In this document: piece after piece, positions 19,395 to 26,295 of the stretch | Numbering within the stretch: position 1 is the first letter of the stretch | How the letters are laid out: every line of letters starts with the position of its first letter | DNA from: Rhodoferax bucti | Lineage (GTDB): Bacteria > Pseudomonadota > Gammaproteobacteria > Burkholderiales > Burkholderiaceae_C | Reading direction: 5' to 3' | NCBI RefSeq assembly: GCF_005876985.1 | Contig: NZ_VAHD01000003.1 | Span: 124,001-188,000 of the forward strand | DNA length: 64,000 bases | Position numbers and translations under genes: made by a program | The notes under the pieces: model-generated | What the model saw: only the letters and a program-made list of their open reading frames with translations | Database searches by the model: none | What the model was told of the DNA's origin: nothing

Positions 19395-19404
19395 TCCCAA
19401 AACG

Positions 19405-20664
19405 ATGAAAAATTTACTGATCTCCTGTGTACTTGGATTCGCTGCATTAGGTGCACAAGCGCAATTCCGTGTTGAGGTTTCTGGGGTGGGGATGACACAA
19501 ATTCCCATTGCACTCTCTGCACTCCGAGGTGATGAGCAGTCACCTCAAAAAATGGCATCTATCGTTCAAGCGGATTTGGAGCGAAGCGGGCAATTCAAGA
19601 TTTTGGACACAGGTGCGGGCCTTGACGAGTCGTCCCGTCCAGATCTGGCGGGGATTCGGCAGCGCGGCGCAGATGCCTTGATTGCGGGCAGCGTGACACG
19701 ACTCGCTGATGGTCGTTTTGACGTGCGTTTCCGCTTGTGGGACAGCGTGCGCAATCAGGATTTGGGCGGGCAAAGCCATGCGGTATTAGCCGGTGATCTG
19801 CGTTTGGCGGCCCACCGCATCGCAGACTTCGTCTACGAACGTTTGACGGGGGACAAAGGCGTTTTTTCAACGCGTATTTCTTATGTGACTAAGGCCGGCA
19901 GCTCCTACAACTTGTGGGTGGCAGACGCCGATGGTGAAAATGCGCAAAGCGCCCTAAGCAGCCCTGAGCCCATCATTTCCCCCTCGTGGGCGCCCAATGG
20001 CAACCAGTTGGCCTACGTTTCTTTTGAAGCCAGAAAGCCCGTGGTGTATGTTCACGATGTGGCTAGTGGCCGCCGCCGATTGGTCGCTAGTTTCAAGGGT
20101 TCTAACAGCGCTCCCACGTGGTCGCCAGATGGGCGCTCCATCGCGCTGACCCTCAGCCGTGACGGGGGCTCGCAGCTGTATGTCATGGATGCGAATGGCG
20201 GCGAACCCAAGCGCTTGATGCAGTCGTCTGCCATCGATACCGAGCCGGTGTACACCCCAGACGGGCGGACTATCTATTTTGTAAGCGATCGCGGTGGCTC
20301 ACCTCAAATTTATCGGGTGTCTGCGAGTGGAGCGAATGCCGAACGGGTCACTTTCTCCGGCAGTTACAACATCTCTCCTGCATTGAGCCCGGATGGCAAG
20401 TGGTTGGCCTATGTTTCCCGTGTAAACGGTGCGTTCAAGCTGCATGTGATGGATATTGCGACGGGTAACGTATCTGCGATCACCGAAACCACTGCCGATG
20501 AGAACCCCAGCTTTTCACCGAACAGCCGCCTCGTGATTTACGCCACCCTCTTGCAAGGCAGAGAGGCTCTCATGACCACGACATTGGATGGCCGCATCAA
20601 AGCACGGCTGGCGGGTCAAAGTGGCGATATTCGGGAGCCCGACTGGGGCCCGGTTCAAAAATGA
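19405..20664 (+). CDS. tolB: Tol-Pal system periplasmic protein TolB
   Basis: 419 residues. The signal peptide [20 protein letters not shown] ends in an AQA cleavage site. Residues ~22-150 form the TolB N-terminal domain ([18 protein letters not shown]) and the rest a six-bladed beta-propeller of WD40-like PD40 repeats ([65 protein letters not shown]). TolB binds Pal and TolA to support outer-membrane constriction at division. ATG 19405 is set by the signal peptide. Unusually, tolQ, tolR and tolA are not upstream; a glycosyltransferase gene is. Confidence 0.97.
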   Translation: MKNLLISCVLGFAALGAQAQFRVEVSGVGMTQIPIALSALRGDEQSPQKMASIVQADLERSGQFKILDTGAGLDESSRPDLAGIRQRGADALIAGSVTRLADGRFDVRFRLWDSVRNQDLGGQSHAVLAGDLRLAAHRIADFVYERLTGDKGVFSTRISYVTKAGSSYNLWVADADGENAQSALSSPEPIISPSWAPNGNQLAYVSFEARKPVVYVHDVASGRRRLVASFKGSNSAPTWSPDGRSIALTLSRDGGSQLYVMDANGGEPKRLMQSSAIDTEPVYTPDGRTIYFVSDRGGSPQIYRVSASGANAERVTFSGSYNISPALSPDGKWLAYVSRVNGAFKLHVMDIATGNVSAITETTADENPSFSPNSRLVIYATLLQGREALMTTTLDGRIKARLAGQSGDIREPDWGPVQK

Positions 20665-20692
20665 ATTTTTCTAATTAACTTGGAGTTTGAAA

Positions 20693-21235
20693 ATGAAGAA
20701 ATTGGTATTGATTATGTCTGTCGCGGCTATTTTGAGCGCCTGCGGCTCTGCCGTTAAGCTGGATAACGTACCGGTGGAAGACAAAGCCGGTCAAGCCGTG
20801 TCAGGCAGTGGTGCTACTGGCAATGCGGGCGACGGTTCTGGCGTTGCCAAGAGCAATGTCACCTCCGTGGCCTTGGATAAAAACGCCCAAGATCCAGCTC
20901 TCAGCGCTGCGTTGAAAACCGTGTATTTTGACTACGACAGCTTTGTTATTCGCTCGGAGTTCCAGTCCACGATTGAGGCCCACGCCAAGTACCTGAAGGC
21001 AGACAAATCCCGCAAGGTCAACATCGAAGGTCACACCGACGAGCGCGGTGGTCGTGAGTACAACTTGGCACTGGGCCAAAAGCGTGCCGAGGCCGTACGC
21101 AAAGCATTGCAGGTACAGGGCGTTTCCGACGCACAAATGGAAGCCATTAGCTACGGCAAGGAAAAGCCTGCTGTGCTGGGTAATTCTGAGTCTGCGCTCG
21201 AGAAAAATCGCCGCGCCGAGTTCAGTTACCGCTAA
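20693..21235 (+). CDS. pal: Peptidoglycan-associated lipoprotein Pal
   Basis: 180 residues. A lipoprotein signal with the lipobox LSAC places the lipidated Cys near residue 18. A disordered Gly/Ser-rich linker (AGQAVSGSGATGNAGDGSG) precedes the OmpA-like domain from about residue 70: TVYFDYDSFVI, then KVNIEGHTDERGGREYNLAL, which holds the peptidoglycan-binding Asp and Arg (NIEGHTDERG...LGxxRA). Pal anchors the outer membrane to the cell wall. GGAG sits seven bases before ATG 20693; the TTG six bases earlier is less likely. Confidence 0.97.
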   Translation: MKKLVLIMSVAAILSACGSAVKLDNVPVEDKAGQAVSGSGATGNAGDGSGVAKSNVTSVALDKNAQDPALSAALKTVYFDYDSFVIRSEFQSTIEAHAKYLKADKSRKVNIEGHTDERGGREYNLALGQKRAEAVRKALQVQGVSDAQMEAISYGKEKPAVLGNSESALEKNRRAEFSYR

Positions 21236-21237
21236 TC

Positions 21238-22032
21238 ATGCGCTTGCTCTCGATGCATTTCGTCACTCGGACTGTGCCTTTGGCACTCCTGCTTTGCTTA
21301 TGTGCAGGGCAGGCGTCTGCGGGTTTGTTTGATGACGAAGAGGCGCGACGCGCCATTCTCGATTTGCGACAAAAAATTGAAACGCTGCGCACGGAATCTG
21401 ACCAAAAATTGGCGGACGAGGCGCGGCGTAACGCAGAAGACTCCACGCAGTTGCGTCGCTCTTTGGTTGAGCTCCAGAATCAACTGGAAGCTAACCGCGC
21501 AGAGTCGGCCAAGTTGCGGGGGCAAGTGGAGCAATTGGCCCGGGATCTTGCGGACTCTCAACGCAAGCAAAAAGACGCAACCCAGGCTTTTGACGATCGG
21601 CTCCGTAAATTTGAACCATCGAAAGTGATGGTAGATGGTCGAGAGTTTCTGGCTGAGCCGGCCGAAAAGCGGGATTTCGAAGCGGCATTGGCCGTGTTCC
21701 GCAAGGGTGACTTCTCCAATGCCCAAGTGGTTTTTCTGGACTTCTTGAATCGTTACACCGGATCCGGTTACCGGCCCTCTGCTTTGTTCTGGTTGGGAAG
21801 CGCGCAGTACGCCCAGAAGGACTACAAGGATGCTCAGGCCAACTTCAGAGCGCTGGTTCAACAGGCATCGGATCACGTCCGTGCCCCTGAGGCGCTACTG
21901 GCCTTGGCCAACTGTCAGTTGGAGTTGAAGGAAAACAAGGCCGCCAAAAAAACGTTGGAAGAACTTTTGTCCAGTTACCCCGCTTCTGAGGCGGCCGGTG
22001 CTGCCAAAGATCGCCTGTCCCGCTTGAAGTGA
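21238..22032 (+). CDS. cpoB: Cell division coordinator CpoB (YbgF)
   Basis: 264 residues. A signal peptide ending at QASAGLF is followed by a long charged coiled coil (residues ~30-125, with RQKIETLRTESDQKL) that trimerises in the family, then TPR repeats from about residue 145 (YRPSALFWLGSAQYAQKDYK, RAPEALLALANCQLEL). CpoB works with TolA and PBP1B to couple outer-membrane constriction to septal wall synthesis. It starts two bases after pal and its stop overlaps tcdA, as part of tolB-pal-cpoB. ATG 21253 would also leave a signal peptide, but the first ATG is preferred for spacing. Confidence 0.94.
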   Translation: MRLLSMHFVTRTVPLALLLCLCAGQASAGLFDDEEARRAILDLRQKIETLRTESDQKLADEARRNAEDSTQLRRSLVELQNQLEANRAESAKLRGQVEQLARDLADSQRKQKDATQAFDDRLRKFEPSKVMVDGREFLAEPAEKRDFEAALAVFRKGDFSNAQVVFLDFLNRYTGSGYRPSALFWLGSAQYAQKDYKDAQANFRALVQQASDHVRAPEALLALANCQLELKENKAAKKTLEELLSSYPASEAAGAAKDRLSRLK

Positions 22033-22841
22033 TGAGTTCGGTTTACGCTGAATCGGCCCCGGTGGATGTGTCGCGCCGTTTTTCCGGCATGGATCGTTTG
22101 CTTGGGGTCGAGCCAGCGCAGCGTGTTCGGTCCTGCCATGTTGCGGTCATTGGCATTGGTGGTGTAGGGTCTTGGTCTGCTGAAGCGCTGGCGCGTAGTG
22201 GTGTTGGAGCCTTGACCTTGATAGACATGGACCATGTTTCTGAGTCCAATATCAACCGTCAGCTGCACGCGCTGACTAGCACTCTCGGAAAAGCCAAAAT
22301 TGAGGCAATGCGCGAGCGGATTGCGGAAATCAATCCGGAATGCAAAGTGCATATCGTCGATGATTTTGTCTCGGTGGAAAACTGGCCAACGGTCTTGGGC
22401 GGGCATGTGGATGCGGTGATCGACGCTTGTGATCAGGTCAAAGCCAAGGTTGCAATGGCAGCTTGGGCGCGACGTATGAAGGTGCCGTTTATTTCGGTAG
22501 GGGCCGCTGGCGGAAAGCGCTTGGCACACTTGGTCGATATTACAGATCTGAGCCAATGCACGCACGATCCCTTGTTGGCCCAGTTGCGTTATCGATTGCG
22601 CAAAGAGCACGCAGCACCCAAAGATGGCAAAAAAATCCATGTTCATTGTGTGTACAGCAAGGAAGCCGTGCAGGGGCCCGACGCATCTTGCGCGGTGGAA
22701 GGCGATGGTTCGCTGAACTGTCACGGCTACGGCTCGATGGTGAGCGTCACTGCCACCTTCGGAATGTGTGCAGCGGGATGGGTGATTGATAAATTATCTG
22801 CCTCCAACCATTTAGCCTCAAAAAAAGACGCTATAATTTGA
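22032..22841 (+). CDS. tcdA: tRNA threonylcarbamoyladenosine dehydratase
   Basis: TcdA (269 residues; CsdL/YgdL) is an E1-like enzyme that uses ATP to cyclise t6A37 into ct6A in tRNAs that read ANN codons. The nucleotide-binding motif is VAVIGIGGVGSWSAEALARSG near residue 37, followed by LIDMDHVSESNINRQ with the acidic and Arg residues of the ThiF/MoeB/HesA fold; QGPDASCAVEGDGS near residue 215 holds the catalytic-type Cys loop. ATG 22032 (or GTG 22029) overlaps the cpoB stop. Two tRNA-Lys genes, which are t6A/ct6A substrates, follow directly, an apt but possibly accidental pairing. Confidence 0.93.
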   Translation: MSSVYAESAPVDVSRRFSGMDRLLGVEPAQRVRSCHVAVIGIGGVGSWSAEALARSGVGALTLIDMDHVSESNINRQLHALTSTLGKAKIEAMRERIAEINPECKVHIVDDFVSVENWPTVLGGHVDAVIDACDQVKAKVAMAAWARRMKVPFISVGAAGGKRLAHLVDITDLSQCTHDPLLAQLRYRLRKEHAAPKDGKKIHVHCVYSKEAVQGPDASCAVEGDGSLNCHGYGSMVSVTATFGMCAAGWVIDKLSASNHLASKKDAII

Positions 22842-22845
22842 GGCT
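22811..22845 (+). promoter_or_regulatory. Candidate tRNA promoter overlapping a 9-bp inverted repeat
   Basis: A perfect TATAAT lies at 22832-22837, 44 bases before the first tRNA, while the -35 region (CATTTA) is weak. The box sits at the edge of the loop of a perfect inverted repeat AGCCTCAAA (22814-22822) / TTTGAGGCT (22837-22845) that also spans the tcdA stop codon. The promoter assignment is an inference from position. Confidence 0.55.
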
Positions 22846-22880
22846 TCGCAGGGTTCAATAAGAAGTTGTTAAGCCTTGTC

Positions 22881-22956
22881 GGGACCATAGCTCAGTTGGT
22901 AGAGCAGCGGACTTTTAATCCGTTTGTCGTGGGTTCGACCCCCGCTGGTCCCACCA
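22881..22956 (+). tRNA. tRNA-Lys (anticodon TTT)
   Basis: 76 bases including an encoded CCA. The acceptor stem GGGACCA pairs with TGGTCCC, the D-arm is GCTCAGTTGGTAGAGC, the anticodon loop CTTTTAA has TTT at 22914-22916, and the T-arm contains GGGTTCGACCCC. It lies seven bases before the second tRNA-Lys, so both are probably cut from one transcript. Confidence 0.98.
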
Positions 22957-22963
22957 TTTATTT

Positions 22964-23039
22964 GGGAATTTAGCTCAGCTGGTAGAGCAGCGGACTCTTA
23001 ATCCGTAGGTCGAGAGTTCGAATCTCTCAGTTCCCACCA
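22964..23039 (+). tRNA. tRNA-Lys (anticodon CTT), integration site
   Basis: 76 bases including CCA. The acceptor stem GGGAATT pairs with AGTTCCC through a G-T pair, the anticodon CTT lies at 22997-22999 in the loop CTCTTAA, and the T-arm is GAGAGTTCGAATCTCTC. Its last 52 bases, from the end of the D-arm to CCA, recur exactly at 29350-29401, showing that a mobile element integrated here while leaving this copy intact. Confidence 0.98.
22988..23039 (+). repeat. attL: 52-bp direct repeat
   Basis: Identical to 29350-29401 over 52 bases; identity stops at G versus T on the left and A versus T on the right. It covers the anticodon arm, variable loop, T-arm, acceptor strand and CCA, so crossover anywhere in it restores the tRNA. 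Confidence 0.95.
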
Positions 23040-23063
23040 AGCTAGCCCTCATGGGCGCTGGAA

Positions 23064-23096
23064 AGCCTGCTATCAAATCGGTAGCAGGCTTTTTTC
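23064..23096 (+). terminator. Rho-independent terminator after tRNA-Lys(CTT)
   Basis: Stem AGCCTGCTA (23064-23072) pairs with TAGCAGGCT (23082-23090) over loop TCAAATCGG, followed by a T run. It ends the tRNA transcript inside the element and resembles the terminator at 29424 beyond the other end. Confidence 0.85.
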
Positions 23097-23116
23097 TTTG
23101 TGTCGTCTGAATGCTT

Positions 23117-23138
23117 CATGTAGCCACCATGTAGCCAC
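23117..23138 (+). repeat. Left arm-type repeats (two tandem 11-mers)
   Basis: CATGTAGCCAC occurs twice in tandem. The identical 22-base unit is at 29205-29226, immediately upstream of the integrase start. Tandem repeats inside both ends of a tyrosine-recombinase element fit arm-binding sites of the integrase N-terminal domain. Confidence 0.8.
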
Positions 23139-23177
23139 CGGTACAGGCAAATTGCACCGATAGCACCAGCCCCAAAA

Positions 23178-23203
23178 CGACAAAAGCCCCAACGGCGGGG
23201 GCT
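23178..23203 (-). terminator. Terminator of the element's minus-strand operon
   Basis: Read on the minus strand, AGCCCC/GGGGCT stem (23198-23203 with 23185-23190) is followed by TTTTG. It lies about 380 bases beyond the last minus-strand gene and could end transcripts before they reach the tRNA genes. Confidence 0.6.
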
Positions 23204-23205
23204 CG

Positions 23206-23584
23206 ATTAGATTGAATGGCTAGCGGTCAAAGGGTCGGATTCAAAATCCACCCCCTTTTCATGCTCAGCTACTGAATGCGGACCTAGTAGGGGCCAAAGT
23301 GCGCGCCCCTTTGTTTTCTCAAGTAGGGGCACTCTGCGCGTACCTCGTTGCGTACTCTGCGTACCCTTAGCTCTGGATTGAAGGTGGACCTGGCTCTTAG
23401 GTGGCTTTTCAAACGCGGACTGCGCGCCTCGGTTCCAATCTCAAAGGAACCATCACATTGATTACCCCCTTCGGAACGCGAGCTGCGCGCCTCGGTATCC
23501 ATGCGCAGGGTATCCGGTATCCACCGTATCCGCAGTTTCGCGGACACCGCCCCAGCTTTGGGGACATGCCCGGCGCGCTCACGT
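23206..23584. other. Repeat-rich non-coding region, candidate oriT
   Basis: No gene is supported in these 379 bases. It contains AGTAGGGGC twice (23286, 23322), GCGTAC three times (23338, 23350, 23359), a 14-base repeat CTGCGCGCCTCGGT at 23420 and 23483 (63 bases apart), and GTATCC three times between 23518 and 23537 with inverted partners. Such clustered repeats are usual in transfer or replication origins; the element's MobV relaxase would need an oriT. The assignment is an inference from position and repeats. Confidence 0.35.
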
Positions 23585-23863
23585 TTACTTTGCCTGGGGC
23601 TGGCGTAGTGCCTTTGGTTGCACCTTCTTTGCTGCAAGTGCTTTGCATTGCCTGCGCTCGGCTTCGTCCAAGTTCTCCAGTAGCTGCTCTGCATGGAATA
23701 GCTCAAAAGCCAGTCCCCGTAACTCTTTGGGCTGTAGGCCCTTACTGAAGTGATACCGCAATGCCCCCTCAGTTACGCCCATGCCTATCGCTATCGACCG
23801 CACCGACTCGCCATAGACTGCGCGCTTGTAGGCCCGTTCAATGTCCAGAAAAGTGATTTTCAT
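23585..23863 (-). CDS. Small helix-turn-helix protein of the element
   Basis: 92 residues from ATG 23863. The segment SVRSIAIGMGVTEGALRYHF near residue 18 has the spacing of a helix-turn-helix, and the C-terminal 30 residues are Lys/Ala/Gln-rich and basic. It likely binds DNA, perhaps regulating the element's transfer genes or acting at the repeat region directly downstream. No family is recognised. An in-frame TTG at 23905 would add 14 residues; neither start has a clear ribosome-binding site. Confidence 0.6.
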   Translation of the reverse strand: MKITFLDIERAYKRAVYGESVRSIAIGMGVTEGALRYHFSKGLQPKELRGLAFELFHAEQLLENLDEAERRQCKALAAKKVQPKALRQPQAK

Positions 23864-23931
23864 GCGTAGGAGTTCGTAAGTTAACGCCTGCCTTTTGGGT
23901 TGCAAGGCGTTAACAGGCTGTTAACCATGGG

Positions 23932-24405
23932 CTAAGCCTCTAGGCTCAGTTGGTTTGCGTCTTGCCCCCTCTGGCCTTGCGTGGTCGCGCGTGGGGCGGT
24001 GGGGGCCTTGCTGTGTCCTTTTGGCTCTGGCTGGCTGTCGTCGACTGTAGGGGCGTCCATCTCTGCAATGAACTCCGCGGCAATGTCAGCGGTTGCCCGT
24101 GCATAGGTCTGCTCATGGCTTAGGTCCGCATGGCGGGTGTCGCTGTGCGTCTCCAGGTACTCGGCTAGGCGCTCGATTCTTTCTGCCAGTGTCTTGATGC
24201 GGCGGGTCAGTGTGGCAATGGTGCGTTCTGCCTGTTGGTCAGTGGCAATGATTCCAAGATGCTCACAAGCGGCGCGCAGTTGCCACGGGTGAACCATGAT
24301 GCTCATGGTGTCCTCTATCCCTTCCTGTTGCTCCAGCATGATTGCGGGGCCGTGGGCGTCGGTGATGTGGCTTGCGGTGAAGTGGTAGTGCATAAGCTGT
24401 TGCAT
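23932..24405 (-). CDS. Uncharacterised protein downstream of the relaxase
   Basis: 157 residues, not recognised. Residues ~50-100 (ATLTRRIKTLAERIERLAEY) form a predicted amphipathic or coiled-coil helix, and the C-terminus (PEPKGHSKAPTAPRATTQGQ) is low-complexity and probably disordered. It starts nine bases after the relaxase stop, so it is likely translated from the same mRNA and may be an accessory mobilisation factor (inference from position only). Internal Met codons at 24393 and 24306 are possible alternative starts. Confidence 0.55.
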   Translation of the reverse strand: MQQLMHYHFTASHITDAHGPAIMLEQQEGIEDTMSIMVHPWQLRAACEHLGIIATDQQAERTIATLTRRIKTLAERIERLAEYLETHSDTRHADLSHEQTYARATADIAAEFIAEMDAPTVDDSQPEPKGHSKAPTAPRATTQGQRGQDANQLSLEA

Positions 24406-24414
24406 GTGTGTGTC

Positions 24415-25512
24415 CTAGTGCGTGAAGTTTGGGAGTGGGCGCGGTGTCTGTTTGGCCAGCGCCTGCCTTACCCACTCGTTAGCCGCCTGCTTTTGATGTC
24501 TTGCCGGTGGTGGTGGTGGTGGCGTGAAGTATTCGCCGGTGTCTGGGTCGAAGTGCGTCGGGTCAAGCTCGCTGTCTCGCACTCTTATCGTTTCAATGGC
24601 GTCACTCTCCGGCGTGTGTGAGTGCGTGTCGGGTGGTGGTGGACCGAGCGGTAAACGGGCAGCAGGGAGCGGTGTTTTTTCTGCGAACCCTACAGAGCAT
24701 AGGGTTTGCTCTTTTTCTTGAGGTGTGAACCCTATAGGGTTTGCAGTTTCTCGCGCCGGGCCTTTGCCTTTGGATGTGAAAATTTGCTCCATGGTCCGGG
24801 CTGGCTTCTTCACTGTCGGCAATTCAATTCCGAGCGCCAGCAGGTAGGGCGCGGGGTTGCTTTCGATGGCCTCCCGTATGGCGGGCCATGCGGCGCTCAG
24901 CAATACGCTGTCAGACGTCTCGCGCAGCTTTTGAAGCACTGCCTTTACCGCAGCCTGCTTTGTGGTCCCCAGTAGCTTTGCGGGCGCTTTGGTGAAGCCG
25001 TAGAGCCCGGCCACCTTTGCATGAAAGTCCTTTTGCAGTGCAGCCAGTTTTTGCTTGCCTCCAATGAGGTCCGAGCCAGCCATGCGGCCATCAACCAAGG
25101 GCAGCAGCAGGATATGGCAATGCGGTTGCGCCTCATCCCTGTGAATATCGACGCTCAGGACGTTTTGATGCCCCCCAAAGGCACTAGCGGCCCAATCGGC
25201 GCAGGCAGTGAAATATGCGCGGTCATCCACAGCATGGCCGGGCGGTAGGCTAAACACAACCTCCAGCCCTTGCACCGCATCTTTTCGCAGCTTGCTTACG
25301 CCTGCGGCAGTCATCAGGTCTTTGGCCAGTTGACCCACATCAGCAGCGGCAGGCGGCCCGCAAAGGGATTCATTCAGCCGGGAGCGTGTCGGGTCAATCG
25401 AGCCCACCGCGCCCATTTCCGCCTGAATCTCGCGCCTGTTATGACGCGCAGCCGCAGTGATGATGCCGCCGCCTTTGAGCTTCTTGATTCTCAGGAAGGC
25501 GGCGGCGCTCAT
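24415..25512 (-). CDS. MobV-family relaxase
   Basis: 365 residues from ATG 25512. HNRREIQAEMGAVGSIDPTR near residue 25 followed by LNESL fits MobV motif I, and HRDEAQPHCHILLLPL near residue 123 is motif III, the HxDExxPHxH metal-binding site of Pre/Mob relaxases. Such enzymes nick at oriT and remain bound to the 5' end for transfer through a helper's channel. The C-terminal ~130 residues are Pro-rich and poorly conserved (PPPPPPARHQKQAANEW). The start shares ATGA with the stop of the winged-helix-like gene, so the two are translationally coupled. Confidence 0.88.
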   Translation of the reverse strand: MSAAAFLRIKKLKGGGIITAAARHNRREIQAEMGAVGSIDPTRSRLNESLCGPPAAADVGQLAKDLMTAAGVSKLRKDAVQGLEVVFSLPPGHAVDDRAYFTACADWAASAFGGHQNVLSVDIHRDEAQPHCHILLLPLVDGRMAGSDLIGGKQKLAALQKDFHAKVAGLYGFTKAPAKLLGTTKQAAVKAVLQKLRETSDSVLLSAAWPAIREAIESNPAPYLLALGIELPTVKKPARTMEQIFTSKGKGPARETANPIGFTPQEKEQTLCSVGFAEKTPLPAARLPLGPPPPDTHSHTPESDAIETIRVRDSELDPTHFDPDTGEYFTPPPPPPARHQKQAANEWVRQALAKQTPRPLPNFTH

Positions 25513-25850
25513 GTTGTACCGCCCGTCTGAGTGCGCGCAAGCCACGCATAGACCATACGGCGACCTTTGGCGGTGAAGCTGTACACACCGGGGCGGCATG
25601 GTTTTCCATCTCTATCGATAAAGTGCACGCGCTCGCAGGGCAGGTGCTCTTTTCCCAGTCCCCGGCGGCGAAGTTCTGCAATCAGCTCAGGGCCATTTGA
25701 GCAACCCGCTATAGCGTCCACATCTTCACGGCGGCGCGGGCGTTGCAATAGGGCATGAATGGCGCGCAGGTGGCGCGGATTGTCTGTACCTGTAAACTCG
25801 CGTCTGTTTGGGGCGCTCGGTTCTGCATTTGTGGGGCCGGGCGTTTTCAT
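25509..25850 (-). CDS. Winged-helix-like accessory protein
   Basis: 113 residues. The middle region RRREDVDAIAGCSNGPELIA followed by ELRRRGL resembles the winged-helix layout seen in small phage and island proteins, and FIDRDGKPCRPGVYSFTAKG would form the wing before a final helix ending YAWLA. A DNA-binding role at oriT or at promoters of the element is inferred, not shown. It is coupled by ATGA at both ends: to the 28-codon ORF upstream and to the relaxase downstream. Confidence 0.6.
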   Translation of the reverse strand: MKTPGPTNAEPSAPNRREFTGTDNPRHLRAIHALLQRPRRREDVDAIAGCSNGPELIAELRRRGLGKEHLPCERVHFIDRDGKPCRPGVYSFTAKGRRMVYAWLARTQTGGTT

Positions 25851-25933
25851 TTCTCAGCCCTCCACAACTTGACCCATTGGGAAGGTGCAGCGCACCAGAT
25901 AGACAGCGCAAGCCGGTTGAATGCGGCTTTCAT
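25847..25933 (-). CDS. 28-residue ORF inside the coupled mobilisation chain
   Basis: An ATG at 25933 overlaps the stop of the AlpA-like gene (ATGA, 25930-25933) and the ORF stops at 25847 in an ATGA overlap with the next gene. It encodes 28 residues beginning MKAAFNRLALSIW and ending KLWRAEK, basic and rich in Trp and Leu. It may be a real micropeptide or only a ribosome bridge that keeps the downstream genes coupled. No homolog can be named; support comes from the exact overlaps on both sides. Confidence 0.5.
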   Translation of the reverse strand: MKAAFNRLALSIWCAAPSQWVKLWRAEK

Positions 25934-26178
25934 GCTGCTACCCCGGCTAATGCCTTTACGGTTGCCGTAGACCATGCCAGCAGGCCACCAATGCGGCTAG
26001 GAGCCATTGGGCCTGTACCGCTTCGGCAAGCCCATACTCTTAAGGTTTGCGGGCTACGGTTTAGGTAATAGGCAGTCTCAGCGGTCGTGAGGTTTGGTTT
26101 GTTCACCAGTTCCAGCGGAGGGTATGGCGCGGTGAATTTTTGCGCTGTTTGCGCGCTATGGTGAGTTTCGGTTTGCAA
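25930..26178 (-). CDS. AlpA/excisionase-like DNA-binding protein
   Basis: 82 residues. LTTAETAYYLNRSPQTLRVW near residue 30 is a MerR-type winged helix-turn-helix (HTH_17), and GPMAPSRIGGLLAWSTATVKAL completes it. Proteins of this type act as excisionases (directing the integrase to excise) or activate the integrase promoter. The start is TTG 26178, supported by GGAG eight bases upstream; no ATG occurs before the conserved domain. Four CGGAGA boxes at helical spacing lie 67-116 bases upstream and are candidate operators for this operon. Confidence 0.75.
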   Translation of the reverse strand: MQTETHHSAQTAQKFTAPYPPLELVNKPNLTTAETAYYLNRSPQTLRVWACRSGTGPMAPSRIGGLLAWSTATVKALAGVAA

Positions 26179-26244
26179 GATTGGTTCTCCAAAACACCAC
26201 TGAATAGTGATGCATGGAAACTCATTCTGTGCATATCAGCGCAG

Positions 26245-26294
26245 CGGAGAAACAGCGGAGATAGCCCGGAGAACTTCCGTACAAAGTCCGGAGA
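26245..26294. repeat. 11-bp iterated repeats upstream of the AlpA-like gene
   Basis: CGGAGA occurs at 26245, 26256, 26267 and 26289, with the position at 26278 degenerate (CGTACA). The period is exactly 11 bases, about one helical turn, so the boxes face the same side of the DNA. This is the layout of a cooperative regulator site or of replication iterons. Confidence 0.7.
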
Positions 26295-26295
26295 A

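Noticed and set aside
23284..23706. Open frame of 140 codons on the minus strand in the element's left non-coding region
   Set aside because: It overlaps the small helix-turn-helix gene out of frame, has no good start site, and its internal repeats simply reflect the direct DNA repeats.
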